A stretch of DNA of 64,000 bases from Kineosporia succinea (GTDB taxonomy: Bacteria; Actinomycetota; Actinomycetes; Actinomycetales; Kineosporiaceae), in NCBI RefSeq assembly GCF_030811555.1, contig NZ_JAUSQZ010000001.1:4585241-4649240 (forward strand), read 5' to 3'. The notes beneath the pieces were generated by a model. The model had not been told where the DNA came from and did not search any database. It worked only from the letters and a program-made list of their open reading frames with translations. Made by a program: the position numbers and the translations under genes. Shown piece after piece: positions 51,746 to 59,379 of this stretch. Each line of letters begins with the position of its first letter. The stretch's first letter is position 1.

Positions 51746-52043
51746 GGCGGTCTGCCGGAAAGCATCGGCGTCGCCAGCCCGCGGGCCTCGAGCGTGTGGT
51801 TGCTTTCCCGAGATACCGGCCCGCACGACCTCGCCGGTCTCCTGCCTTGAAGTCACCGGTCTCTTGCCTCGAGCTCACCGGCCTCTTGCCTCGGGAGGTG
51901 TCATCAGCTCGCGCCGGTCGCAGATCTTGGGTCTGCTGTTGCCGGTCTGCTCTCGTCGGTCACTGGTCTGCGGTCGCCGGTCGCCGGTCGTCGGTCGTCG
52001 GTCACTGGTCTGTGGTCGCCGCTCGTCGCTCGCCGGGCGGCTC
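51746..52043. other. Repeat-rich gap between convergent genes
   Basis: A 298-bp stretch with imperfect repeats of a CACCGGTCTCTTGCCTCGAG-type unit (about 51833-51895) and then many CGGTCGTCGGT/CGGTCACTGGTCTG units (about 51955-52040). No domain-bearing gene; no clear terminator stem. Confidence 0.55.
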
Positions 52044-53543
52044 TCAGGCTCGGCCGACGAGGTCGGCCACGATCGCGGCTGACAGACCCACCAGCGGAAG
52101 CCCCCCGCCCGGGTGGGACGACCCGCCCACCAGGAACAGCCCGGGCACCGGACCGCGGTTGGCCGGGCGCAAGAACGCCGAGCGCGCGCCGTTGCTGCTC
52201 GAACCGTAGATCGAGCCGCCGGTCGAGCGGGTGCCGCGTTCCAGGTCGGCCGGGGTGCGGATCTCGTTCCAGAGCAACCGGTCACGTACGTCCAGGCCTC
52301 GCGCCGCCATGACCGCGAGGATCTTCTCCGCGTAGGAGCTGGCGAGACCCGGCGCGTCCCAGTCCATCCCGGCGCCCGGATCGTGACGGGGTGCGTTGAC
52401 GAGCACGAACCAGGCCTCGTGGTCGTCGTCGGGACGCAGCTCCGGGTCGTCGGGCGCGCTGATGTAGATCGTGGGATCGGGCACCGGCGAAGCCTTTCCG
52501 GCCTGCCGGCCGGTGCCGAACACATGGTCGAACTCGGCGTCGTAGTCGTCGGGGAACAGCACGGTGTGGTGCCGTAGACCGGGTGTACGGCCACGCAGGG
52601 CGAGCAGCATCACGAATCCCGAGAGCGAGGGCGTGGCCCGGCGCAGGGCCCGCCGCCCGGCATCGCCCTCCGGACCGGGCATCAGGTCGCGGTAGAGGTG
52701 AGCCGCCTCGACGCCCGAGACCACCACGTCCGCCGGAACCGTCTCGCCACCCTCCAGACGCACACCCTCGACCCGGGACGAGCCGGCCAGCACCTGCTCG
52801 ACGGACGCCGACGTCCGGATCTTCACCCCGTGCGACACCGCCCGGTCGGCGACGGCCGCGCCGAGCTTCCACAGACCGCCGGGGATGTACCACGAACCGA
52901 AGGCATGCTCCACGAACGGCACCGTGGCGAGCGCGGCCGGGGCCCGGCGCGGGTCGGAGCCGGTGTAGGTGGCGTAGCGGTCGAGGAACATCCGCTGCTC
53001 GGGGGCCTGCAGGTACTTTCGGCCGAGTCCGCGCAGACTGAGCCACGGCGCGACGGTGCGGATGTCGGCCGGATTGCGGGCCAGCCCCAGCAGCGTGCGG
53101 GCACCGTCGAGAGGGGACTCCAGGAACGGGTCGCGGGTCAGGTCCCAGATCTGGGCCGCCCGCCGGTGGAAGGCCGTCCAGTCGTCACCGGCCTTCGGGC
53201 CCAGAGCGTCGGCCCAGGCCCGGCTGACATGGCCCGGCCCGCCGGGCACGTCGAGCTCGAGACCGCTCGGGAACCGGTAGTGGCAGGCCGGATCGACGGG
53301 CTCCAGGCTGAGCACGTCTTCGAGCGGTTCGCCGGTCTTGAGGAACAGGTCGCGGTAGACCGCCGGCAGCGTGAGAAGGCTGGGCCCGGTGTCGAAACCG
53401 AAACCGTCACGCCGCAGCAGCCCGAGCTTGCCGCCGATCTGGCCGGCCTGCTCGAGCACGGTGACCTGGTGCCCGAGCGCACCGAGGCGCGCGGCGGTGG
53501 ACAGGCCACCGAGACCGGCCCCGACAACGACCACCCGGGCCAC
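52044..53543 (-). CDS. Second CrtI-like carotenoid desaturase/oxidase
   Basis: A 499-aa FAD enzyme of the phytoene-desaturase superfamily. VVVVGAGLGGLSTAARL (about 3-19), EQAGQIGGK, FGFDTGPSLLTLP and the C-terminal LVGGSSHPGGGLPLVGLSAA are the diagnostic blocks. It differs clearly from the crtI at 46148. The HPGGG signature occurs in CrtD/CrtO-like 3,4-desaturases or oxygenases, so a late step on a hydroxylated or linear end group is likely. It begins two bases after the cruG-like stop. Confidence 0.85.
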   Translation of the reverse strand: MARVVVVGAGLGGLSTAARLGALGHQVTVLEQAGQIGGKLGLLRRDGFGFDTGPSLLTLPAVYRDLFLKTGEPLEDVLSLEPVDPACHYRFPSGLELDVPGGPGHVSRAWADALGPKAGDDWTAFHRRAAQIWDLTRDPFLESPLDGARTLLGLARNPADIRTVAPWLSLRGLGRKYLQAPEQRMFLDRYATYTGSDPRRAPAALATVPFVEHAFGSWYIPGGLWKLGAAVADRAVSHGVKIRTSASVEQVLAGSSRVEGVRLEGGETVPADVVVSGVEAAHLYRDLMPGPEGDAGRRALRRATPSLSGFVMLLALRGRTPGLRHHTVLFPDDYDAEFDHVFGTGRQAGKASPVPDPTIYISAPDDPELRPDDDHEAWFVLVNAPRHDPGAGMDWDAPGLASSYAEKILAVMAARGLDVRDRLLWNEIRTPADLERGTRSTGGSIYGSSSNGARSAFLRPANRGPVPGLFLVGGSSHPGGGLPLVGLSAAIVADLVGRA

Positions 53544-53545
53544 GG

Positions 53546-54790
53546 TCAGCGGTCCTCTCGGGAGGCCGGGCGCTCGCCCCAGGCCGTGCCGGGCGGGGCC
53601 GGGAGGGCGCTGTCAGGCGGGGCCGGGAAGGCGCCGCGGGCGGGGAGGGCGCCGCGGGCGGGGAGCGCCCGCCCCTTCCAGGAGAGCTCGCCCCGCAGGT
53701 TCGCCTTCACCGAACGAGCGGTCAGCCAGCCGAACACCGCGATCGACGCGGGATGAGCGAAGGCGTCGGGCAGCGAGCGCCCGTCGGTCTGCTCGGCCAC
53801 CAGGTAGCGGCCGACCACACCGGCCAGGTATCCGGACAGGCCGGTCACGGAACCACCCAGCGCCGCGACGGCCGGCACCAGGTAGACGACGCCGAGGCCG
53901 GTCACGACGGCGCCCGCCCCGACCGGGCTGCCGAACGCCGACCAGAGCGACTTGGTGTACCCGTCGCGCAGTTCCGGCCAGTCGCCGTACATCCGGCAGA
54001 CCGCGAGGTGGGTGCCGTCGACGACTCCGCCCCGGCCTCCGGCCGCCTTCACCGAGCGCAGCAGGGCGATGTCGTCGAGCACGGCCCCGCGCACCGTGGG
54101 GGCCGCGTGACCTCCACTGGTGCGGTAGGTCTCGGTATCGACCACCAGGAACTGGCCGTTGGCCGCGGACAGACTGGCCCGCGGCGAGCGCTCGGCCTGC
54201 CCCAGCGGCAGGGTGGTGAGCCACGACCACTGCAGCAGCGGCTGCACGAGCCGCTCGGCCGGGGTGTCGGTCAGCTGCCGCGGGTAGGGCGAGACCAGGT
54301 GCAGTCCGGACGTTCTGAGCAGGTTCACGGCGGCGGCCAGGGCGTGCGGGGCGAAGCGCACGTCGGCGTCGACGAAGACCAGCACCGAACCCGTGGCCAC
54401 CCGGGCGCCCGCGTGGCAGGCGTTCGGCTTGCCCAGCCAGCCCTCGGGCGGTTCGCTCGCGGTGATCACCCGCACCCGGGGATCACCCGCCGCGGTGGCC
54501 CGCACCACGTCGGCCGTGCCGTCGGTGGAGCCGTCGTCGACCACCAGGACCTCCAGGTGCGGCACCCGGATCTGGTCGAGCAGCGACGCCAGGCAGGGCG
54601 CCACCCGCGAGGCCTCGTTGCGCACCGGCAGCACCACGGTGACCCGCTCGCCGACCTCCGCGGGGTCGCTCTGCGGCTGCCGCAGCGCCTTCAGGTTCAG
54701 CGCCGTGTGCACCGTCAGGCCGATCGCGGCCAGGCTTCCCGCTCGAACCAGCCCGCGCCAGACTCCCCGGGCCGCACCCTGTTCCGTCAC
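53546..54790 (-). CDS. cruG: CruG-like carotenoid glycosyltransferase (GT2)
   Basis: A 414-aa membrane GT2 enzyme. One N-terminal helix (about 15-30), then a GT-A domain: VVLPVRNEASRV, VVDDGSTDGTAD with the DD, a D-x-D in FVDADVRF, LLQWSWLTTLPL-type region, VLDDIALLRSVKAAGG and two or three C-terminal helices. CruG glycosylates the hydroxyl made by CruF in known myxoxanthophyll pathways. The tail carries Ala-Leu-Pro-Ala-Arg-Gly repeats (18-bp units near 53620-53665). GTG at 54790 overlaps the cruF-like stop by four bases. Confidence 0.83.
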   Translation of the reverse strand: MTEQGAARGVWRGLVRAGSLAAIGLTVHTALNLKALRQPQSDPAEVGERVTVVLPVRNEASRVAPCLASLLDQIRVPHLEVLVVDDGSTDGTADVVRATAAGDPRVRVITASEPPEGWLGKPNACHAGARVATGSVLVFVDADVRFAPHALAAAVNLLRTSGLHLVSPYPRQLTDTPAERLVQPLLQWSWLTTLPLGQAERSPRASLSAANGQFLVVDTETYRTSGGHAAPTVRGAVLDDIALLRSVKAAGGRGGVVDGTHLAVCRMYGDWPELRDGYTKSLWSAFGSPVGAGAVVTGLGVVYLVPAVAALGGSVTGLSGYLAGVVGRYLVAEQTDGRSLPDAFAHPASIAVFGWLTARSVKANLRGELSWKGRALPARGALPARGAFPAPPDSALPAPPGTAWGERPASREDR

Positions 54791-55725
54791 TGCTCGTCCC
54801 CGTTCCGTGCCGTCGTGCCGTGTTCTGCCCCGGTTCGGGCTTCCGCCGCCCGGGCCGGTCTCACCGCTCTGGCCTCTGCTCTGGCCTCCGAGACCAGACG
54901 CCTCAGGTAGGGCAGCACGGTCAGGCCCATCACCAGCCCGCCGTAGAGCGCCACCCAGGGCCGGCCGAAGAAGAACAGGTTGGCCACCGCCGAGCCCAGC
55001 CAGGTCCAGGCCAGCACGGACGCGGCCGGCCATTCCCAGGCCGGGCGGTGCCGCGGCCGGGCGGGCAGGGCGAGATCGAGCGCGGCGACGATGACCAGCG
55101 CCACCAGCAGCCAACCCGCGTAGTTCGTCAGCGGGATGCCCGGCACCCCGGGCAGGGCCGGGTGCGGGTCGGCGAAACGCCAGGCGTCCTGCGCGATCAT
55201 CTGCGGGTCGAGGTAGAGGTCCCAGGCCGCGAGGGTGAAACCGCCGAGCAGGACGGTGCGCGCCCGGCTCGTGCTCCCGTCGGGCCGGGCCGCGAGGCGG
55301 CGCCCGAGCAGCAGGGCCGGGTAGGCGATCATCGTCCAGGCGATCGGCACCAGCACCGGCACACTCACGACCTGGAGCCCCAGCCTGCCGGTGTAGAGGT
55401 AGTCGCCGAAGGGGTATCCGGTGGCCACGCCGACCGCCTCGGCGGCCAGCCCGATGCCACCCGCGACAGCCAGCAGCAGCGCGGCGTGCCCCGCGCTCCA
55501 GCGCAGCGCCGCGTGCAGCAACCCGGCCGAGGTCAGCAGCAGCACGCTGATCACCGTGACCGCCCGCAGGGGAGCGCCGGACAGCAGCGGATAGCTGATC
55601 TGGGTGAGCACGCCGGCGATGATGAGACCGACCACGAGCCCGCGGCGCACGCGCTCCGCCGGTTCGTCGGGAAGGGCGGTGGGGTCCGGCTCACGAACGC
55701 CCGGTGCCGTCGGCTGCATGCTCAC
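54787..55725 (-). CDS. cruF: CruF-like carotenoid 1',2'-hydratase
   Basis: A 312-aa polytopic membrane protein of the carotenoid-biosynthesis CruF family with about seven or eight helices. GVATGYPFGDYLYTGRLGLQVVSVPVLVPIAW (about 98-130, in parts), WDLYLDPQM (about 168-176) and IPLTNYAGW (about 195-203) are the conserved active-site blocks. It adds water to the psi-end of an acyclic carotene. The C-terminal 40 residues are Ala/Arg/Glu-rich. It overlaps both neighbours by four bases. Confidence 0.88.
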   Translation of the reverse strand: MSMQPTAPGVREPDPTALPDEPAERVRRGLVVGLIIAGVLTQISYPLLSGAPLRAVTVISVLLLTSAGLLHAALRWSAGHAALLLAVAGGIGLAAEAVGVATGYPFGDYLYTGRLGLQVVSVPVLVPIAWTMIAYPALLLGRRLAARPDGSTSRARTVLLGGFTLAAWDLYLDPQMIAQDAWRFADPHPALPGVPGIPLTNYAGWLLVALVIVAALDLALPARPRHRPAWEWPAASVLAWTWLGSAVANLFFFGRPWVALYGGLVMGLTVLPYLRRLVSEARAEARAVRPARAAEARTGAEHGTTARNGDEQ

Positions 55726-56480
55726 TTCTCCTGCCGTCCGCTGGATCTCAGATCAGGGTCTGCCGAGGGGGCCGGTGCGCCCGGCACCGGACCCGGCCGG
55801 AAGGAGCCCAGGGTGCCGCGGACCGAGTGCACCTCGAACCGGGCGAAAAGCTCTTCCGTGTACCAGCGCTCGGGCTCGGTACGGCGCACCACGTCGACGT
55901 GCCCGGCCCGGCGGTAGGCGAATTCCTTCAGCGCGGACGACGACTCCCACAACGAGAACGTGCCCTGCAGGCCGATGGGCGCCTCGCCGATGCCGAGCGC
56001 CAGGCGCAGCCCGGAGACCGTGGACAACTCGGCCGAGACCGGCGGCACCGCGCGCCAGAACGACATCGCCCGGCTGGGCCGCAGGCGTGCCCGCGTGATC
56101 GAGGCGACCTGGGCGTCGTCCGCCATCTTGCGGGGAGAAGGTGAGCCGAAAGGTTCGGTGCGGGCCCACCGGCCCCGGCTGGACAGCGGGCTCATCGTGA
56201 TCTCGAGCCGTTCGGAGGCGATGTCGTTCCAGCGCCGGTGCGTGCCGCTGTGGCCGAACGCCTCGGCCCGCTCGGCGCTTTCCCAGACCGTGAGCAACCC
56301 CCAGTGCCGGGGATCGGCGTCGCGCAGGGTGAAGGTGCGCCCGTCGCCGGTGCCGAGCAGCTTGGCGAACCGCAGCCCGGGAACGGACCGCAACGGGATC
56401 CGCTCGGTGCCCATCCGGAGCAGTGCGGACGGGACACGGGCGAGCGTCACGCCCCAGACCGTGAGCACCACGTAGGCCAT
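55722..56480 (-). CDS. crtA: CrtA-like (spheroidene monooxygenase family) protein
   Basis: A 252-aa protein resembling CrtA acyclic-carotenoid monooxygenases. Visible blocks are GLRFAKLLGTGDGRTF (about 36-51), HWGLLTVWESAERAEAF and a second half with GTFSLWESSSALKEFAYR and WYTEELFARFEV, an internal duplication of a DUF3291-like ferredoxin fold. In purple bacteria CrtA adds 2-keto groups to spheroidene. First gene of the second carotenoid operon. ATG 56480 leaves 97 bp to the divergent menC, a gap that contains the 15-bp motif. Confidence 0.82.
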   Translation of the reverse strand: MAYVVLTVWGVTLARVPSALLRMGTERIPLRSVPGLRFAKLLGTGDGRTFTLRDADPRHWGLLTVWESAERAEAFGHSGTHRRWNDIASERLEITMSPLSSRGRWARTEPFGSPSPRKMADDAQVASITRARLRPSRAMSFWRAVPPVSAELSTVSGLRLALGIGEAPIGLQGTFSLWESSSALKEFAYRRAGHVDVVRRTEPERWYTEELFARFEVHSVRGTLGSFRPGPVPGAPAPSADPDLRSSGRQEK

Positions 56481-56541
56481 GACCGTCTCACCACCTGTCT
56501 GTCCGGAGCCCTCCACCAACGTCCCGCAACCCTACGCGGGG

Positions 56542-56556
56542 CCACCGACAGTCTTG
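56542..56556. promoter_or_regulatory. Third copy of the 15-bp CCACCGACAGTCTTG motif
   Basis: Exact copy of the motif forming the inverted pair at 3190-3258, here single, in the 97-bp gap between divergent crtA-like and menC genes. Confidence 0.55.
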
Positions 56557-56577
56557 GCACGGGCGTAATCTGCGCAG

Positions 56578-57591
56578 GTGAGCGCTCAGACGGACGTGCG
56601 GGTGGTGCCCTACTCGATCAGGATGACCGACCGGTTCCGCGGGATCACCGAGCGCGAGGGCGTCCTGCTGTCCGGCCCGGCCGGCTGGGGCGAGTTCTGC
56701 CCGTTCCCCGAGTACGACGACGCGATCGCCTCCCGCTGGCTGGCCACGGCGGTCGAGGCCTGCACCGCCGGCTGGCCCCGCCCGTTGCGCCGGAGTGTCC
56801 CGGTGAACTGCATCGTTCCCGCCGTCACCCCCGAGCGGGCCGCCGAACTGGTCGTCGCCTCCGGCTGCTCCACCGCGAAGGTCAAGGTCGCCGACCATCC
56901 GGACTCGCTCGCCGAGGATCTGGCCCGCGTCGAGGCGGTGCGCTCGGCGCTCGGCCCGCAGGGGGCCGTCCGGGTGGACGCGAACATGCGCTGGGACGTC
57001 GACCAGGCCGTCCACGCCCTGCGCGAGCTGATCCGGGTGGCGGGGGAGCTGGAGTACGCCGAGCAGCCCTGCCGCACCGTCGAGGAGCTCGCCCGGGTGC
57101 GCCGGCGGGTGGACGTGCGGATCGCCGCCGACGAGTCGATCCGGCAGGCCGCCGATCCCACCCGGGTACCGCTGGGGGAGGCCGCCGACGTCGCCGTGAT
57201 CAAGTGCACGCCGCTCGGGGGAGTACGTCGCGCGCTCGAGGTCGCCGAGTCCACCGGACTGCCCTGCGTGGTCTCCTCGGCCCTGGAGACGAGCGTCGGG
57301 CTGGCCGCCCAGGTGGCCCTGGCGGCCGCTCTCCCCGAGCTCCCGTTCGCCTGCGGTCTGGGCACGGTGTCGCTGTTCACGAAGGACGTGGTGGTCCCCT
57401 CGGAGTCCCTGCGCCCGGTCGGCGGGGTGGTCCGGGTGCCGGACGCCGCACCGGCCCCGGACGAGGCCGCGCTCGCGGCCCTGGAGATGACCGATCCGGC
57501 CCGGCGCGCCTGGTGGCAGGCGCGTCTGGAACGAGCGGTCGCCGGCCTGCCGGATCCCTCCGCCGCTCCCGAGGGCTGGCTCCAGGCCTAG
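56578..57591 (+). CDS. menC: o-Succinylbenzoate synthase
   Basis: A 337-aa enolase-superfamily enzyme that dehydrates SHCHC to o-succinylbenzoate in menaquinone synthesis, supplying the quinone for the bc1 complex. Catalytic residues are all visible: K101-x-K103 (KVKV), D134 in VDAN, E162 in YAEQP, D185 in ADES and K209 in IKC. GTG at 56578 gives the usual short N-terminus. No other men gene is in the window. Confidence 0.93.
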   Translation: MSAQTDVRVVPYSIRMTDRFRGITEREGVLLSGPAGWGEFCPFPEYDDAIASRWLATAVEACTAGWPRPLRRSVPVNCIVPAVTPERAAELVVASGCSTAKVKVADHPDSLAEDLARVEAVRSALGPQGAVRVDANMRWDVDQAVHALRELIRVAGELEYAEQPCRTVEELARVRRRVDVRIAADESIRQAADPTRVPLGEAADVAVIKCTPLGGVRRALEVAESTGLPCVVSSALETSVGLAAQVALAAALPELPFACGLGTVSLFTKDVVVPSESLRPVGGVVRVPDAAPAPDEAALAALEMTDPARRAWWQARLERAVAGLPDPSAAPEGWLQA

Positions 57592-57702
57592 GTTTTCGCC
57601 CTTCGCCGACTCCGGCGCGCGGAGCTTCGTGCTGTCCGTGCTGGTCACGCTGGGTTTATGTGCAGGTTACGCCGCGTCATTGGATTGATGGCGCATCTGC
57701 GG

Positions 57703-57733
57703 TTGACGGACTCCCGGGAGACCGGTGTACATT
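57703..57733 (+). promoter_or_regulatory. Promoter of the SOS mutagenesis cassette
   Basis: TTGACG (57703-57708) and TACATT (57728-57733) are separated by 19 bases; GTACAT one base earlier gives 18. The LexA site starts eight bases downstream, ideally placed to block initiation. Confidence 0.6.
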
Positions 57734-57740
57734 CGAACCG

Positions 57741-57758
57741 TTCGAACATGTGTTCGAA
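57741..57758 (+). promoter_or_regulatory. LexA/SOS box
   Basis: TTCGAACATGTGTTCGAA contains TCGAAC-N4-GTTCGA, a full match to the mycobacterial/actinobacterial LexA consensus. An extra half-site (TTCGAAC at 57732-57738) precedes it, giving three alternating arms. Confidence 0.85.
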
Positions 57759-58027
57759 CGGGCTCCCAGAGATCACAGCGCGCCGGCTGCCTCTGGTGAG
57801 TAGGTCGGTGACGAGGCGAACTCGACCCCGTCTCGTCGCCGACCGTCCCGGTGTCACGTCACCGGCCCGTGGAGGGGGAAACCGCGGGCCGGTGAACGCC
57901 CGTCTTCCCCCGGGCCTGGTCGTGCCGCGTGATCCTCTCGCGGGGCCCGCCAGATCATCGTCAGGTTTGAGTCGGCACGTCGGATTCCAGTCGGCAGCGG
58001 TAGCGGGAAGCGTAGGTGCAGAGCGAA

Positions 58028-58708
58028 ATGGCTCGACGGGTGAGCGAATTGGTCGATGTCCGAGTCGTCCAGGAAACGGGAGACGCGCCGATGGCCTTCC
58101 TCTGGCGCGGTCGTCTCTACGTGGTGCGAGAGGTTCTCGGGCACTGGCACGAGCGGCGCGACTGGTGGTCCACGGCCGCCGCGCGGGCCCTGCACGGTGA
58201 GGACTGGCCGTCCGAGCGCCCCCCGGCGCCCGAGGGTCCCTCCTTCGCGGTCTGGTCCGGGCAGGAAACCGGATCCTCCGGCGAACTGCCCGGCGGAGTG
58301 CCCGGCCGTGTCCCCGGGCAGACCCGTGAGCACCCGGGCGGCCGCAAACGCCGGGAGCCCGTGGAGCGGCTGGATCATCGGGAACACCCGCAGAACCCCG
58401 AACAGCGGGAACAGCAGCGGGAAAACGAGCCGGGGGCGCTGCCCCGGCGGTCCCGTCACCGTCTCGGAGACGAGGGGACGCGGCGGGGCGGCGCGTCGGC
58501 GTCGGTCACCTGTCAGGAGCCCGCCGTCACCCGGTCGGAAACCGGGGCACGGGGCTACGAAACCTCGGAGTGCGAGGTCTGGCGCGTGGAGGCCAGCACC
58601 GGCCGGGCCTTCGGCAACGGGGTGTACGACCTCTCGCGCACGCCGTCCGCCGACCGTTCCTCCGGTCCGGCTAGCGATTCCTGGCGTCTGCTCCAGGTCG
58701 CCGACTGA
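58028..58708 (+). CDS. DUF6504 family protein with long insertion
   Basis: A 226-aa protein. The N-terminal MARRVSELVDVRVVQ to FLWRGRLYVVREVLGHWHERRDWW (about 1-48) and C-terminal CEVWRVEASTGRAFGNGVYDLS to WRLLQVAD (about 178-226) are the two halves of the DUF6504 domain, usually a single compact unit of about 100 aa. Between them is a polar insertion of some 120 residues. The family is commonly found beside DnaE2 and Y-family polymerase genes in actinobacteria, so a role in translesion synthesis is inferred. ATG 58028 matches the family start; GTG 58016 is possible. Confidence 0.83.
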   Translation: MARRVSELVDVRVVQETGDAPMAFLWRGRLYVVREVLGHWHERRDWWSTAAARALHGEDWPSERPPAPEGPSFAVWSGQETGSSGELPGGVPGRVPGQTREHPGGRKRREPVERLDHREHPQNPEQREQQRENEPGALPRRSRHRLGDEGTRRGGASASVTCQEPAVTRSETGARGYETSECEVWRVEASTGRAFGNGVYDLSRTPSADRSSGPASDSWRLLQVAD

Positions 58709-58937
58709 ACGCCCCGCGGATCCCCGCCCGATCTGCATGACCACCTCCGGAAGCGGTTCCGAGCCGGAGAATTCCACGCTCGCGGACAGCGACCCCGACC
58801 TCGGTGCCGCACCGGCTGCGGGCGACCCCGAACCTTCCCCACGCGCTTCCCTGTCGCGACTTCGCCCGTCATCTCCCGGAGCCGCTCCCGATCGTCCGTC
58901 CGAACGCCCTGAACGCCTTGACCACGAGGAGCCCGAC

Positions 58938-59372
58938 ATGTCGGCGACCACTCTGGCCCGGCCGCCCGTCTCGACCGCGGCCCGGATGCTGCTCGACCGT
59001 TCCCGTTCCGGTCTGTCGCAGGCCTGTGCCTCGCGTACCGCGTCCGAGCGGTACGTCACCGCGCACCTGGCGGCGCTGCGGGCGGCGGCGGCAGTGCTCG
59101 CCGTCCGCAGCCGGCCGGGCCGTCGCGGTGGGCCGCGCAGTGTCTGGGAGGTCCTGCCCCGGGTCGCTCCCGAACTGGGCGAGTGGTGCTCCTACTTCGC
59201 CTCCACCGCCTCTCGCCGGGCCGCGATCGACGCCGGTCGCACCGGTGTCGTCAGCGCCCGGGAGGCCGACGATCTGCTTCGCGACGCCGAGGCCTTCCAC
59301 CATCTGGTCGAGTCCACGCTCGGCCTGCCCTACCAGCAGGTGCTCCCGCTGACCCTGCCGAGCTGTGAATGA
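58938..59372 (+). CDS. SAV_6107-type HEPN domain protein
   Basis: A 144-aa all-helical protein of the SAV_6107-like HEPN group. Core blocks: ARMLLDRSRSGLSQA, ASERYVTAHLAALRAAAAVLA, SVWEVLPRVAPELGEW and the closing ADDLLRDAEAFHHLVE. No R-x4-6-H ribonuclease motif is evident, so an adaptor role is more likely than RNase activity. ATG 58938 has GAGGAG seven bases upstream; an in-frame ATG at 58737 would add 67 disordered residues. It ends seven bases before dnaE2. Confidence 0.85.
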   Translation: MSATTLARPPVSTAARMLLDRSRSGLSQACASRTASERYVTAHLAALRAAAAVLAVRSRPGRRGGPRSVWEVLPRVAPELGEWCSYFASTASRRAAIDAGRTGVVSAREADDLLRDAEAFHHLVESTLGLPYQQVLPLTLPSCE

Positions 59373-59379
59373 CCACGAG

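Larger units (their letters stand above)
57592..58027 (+). other. SOS-type regulatory gap and long leader
   Basis: A 436-bp stretch after menC without a credible gene. It holds the promoter and LexA site described separately, then about 270 bases of leader with a stem TCACCGGCCCG (57859-57869) / CGGGCCGGTGA (57885-57895). Confidence 0.6.

Noticed and set aside
57658-58200. Plus-strand open frame covering the LexA box and leader
   Set aside because: It begins upstream of the promoter, overlaps the DUF6504 gene and has no recognisable domain.
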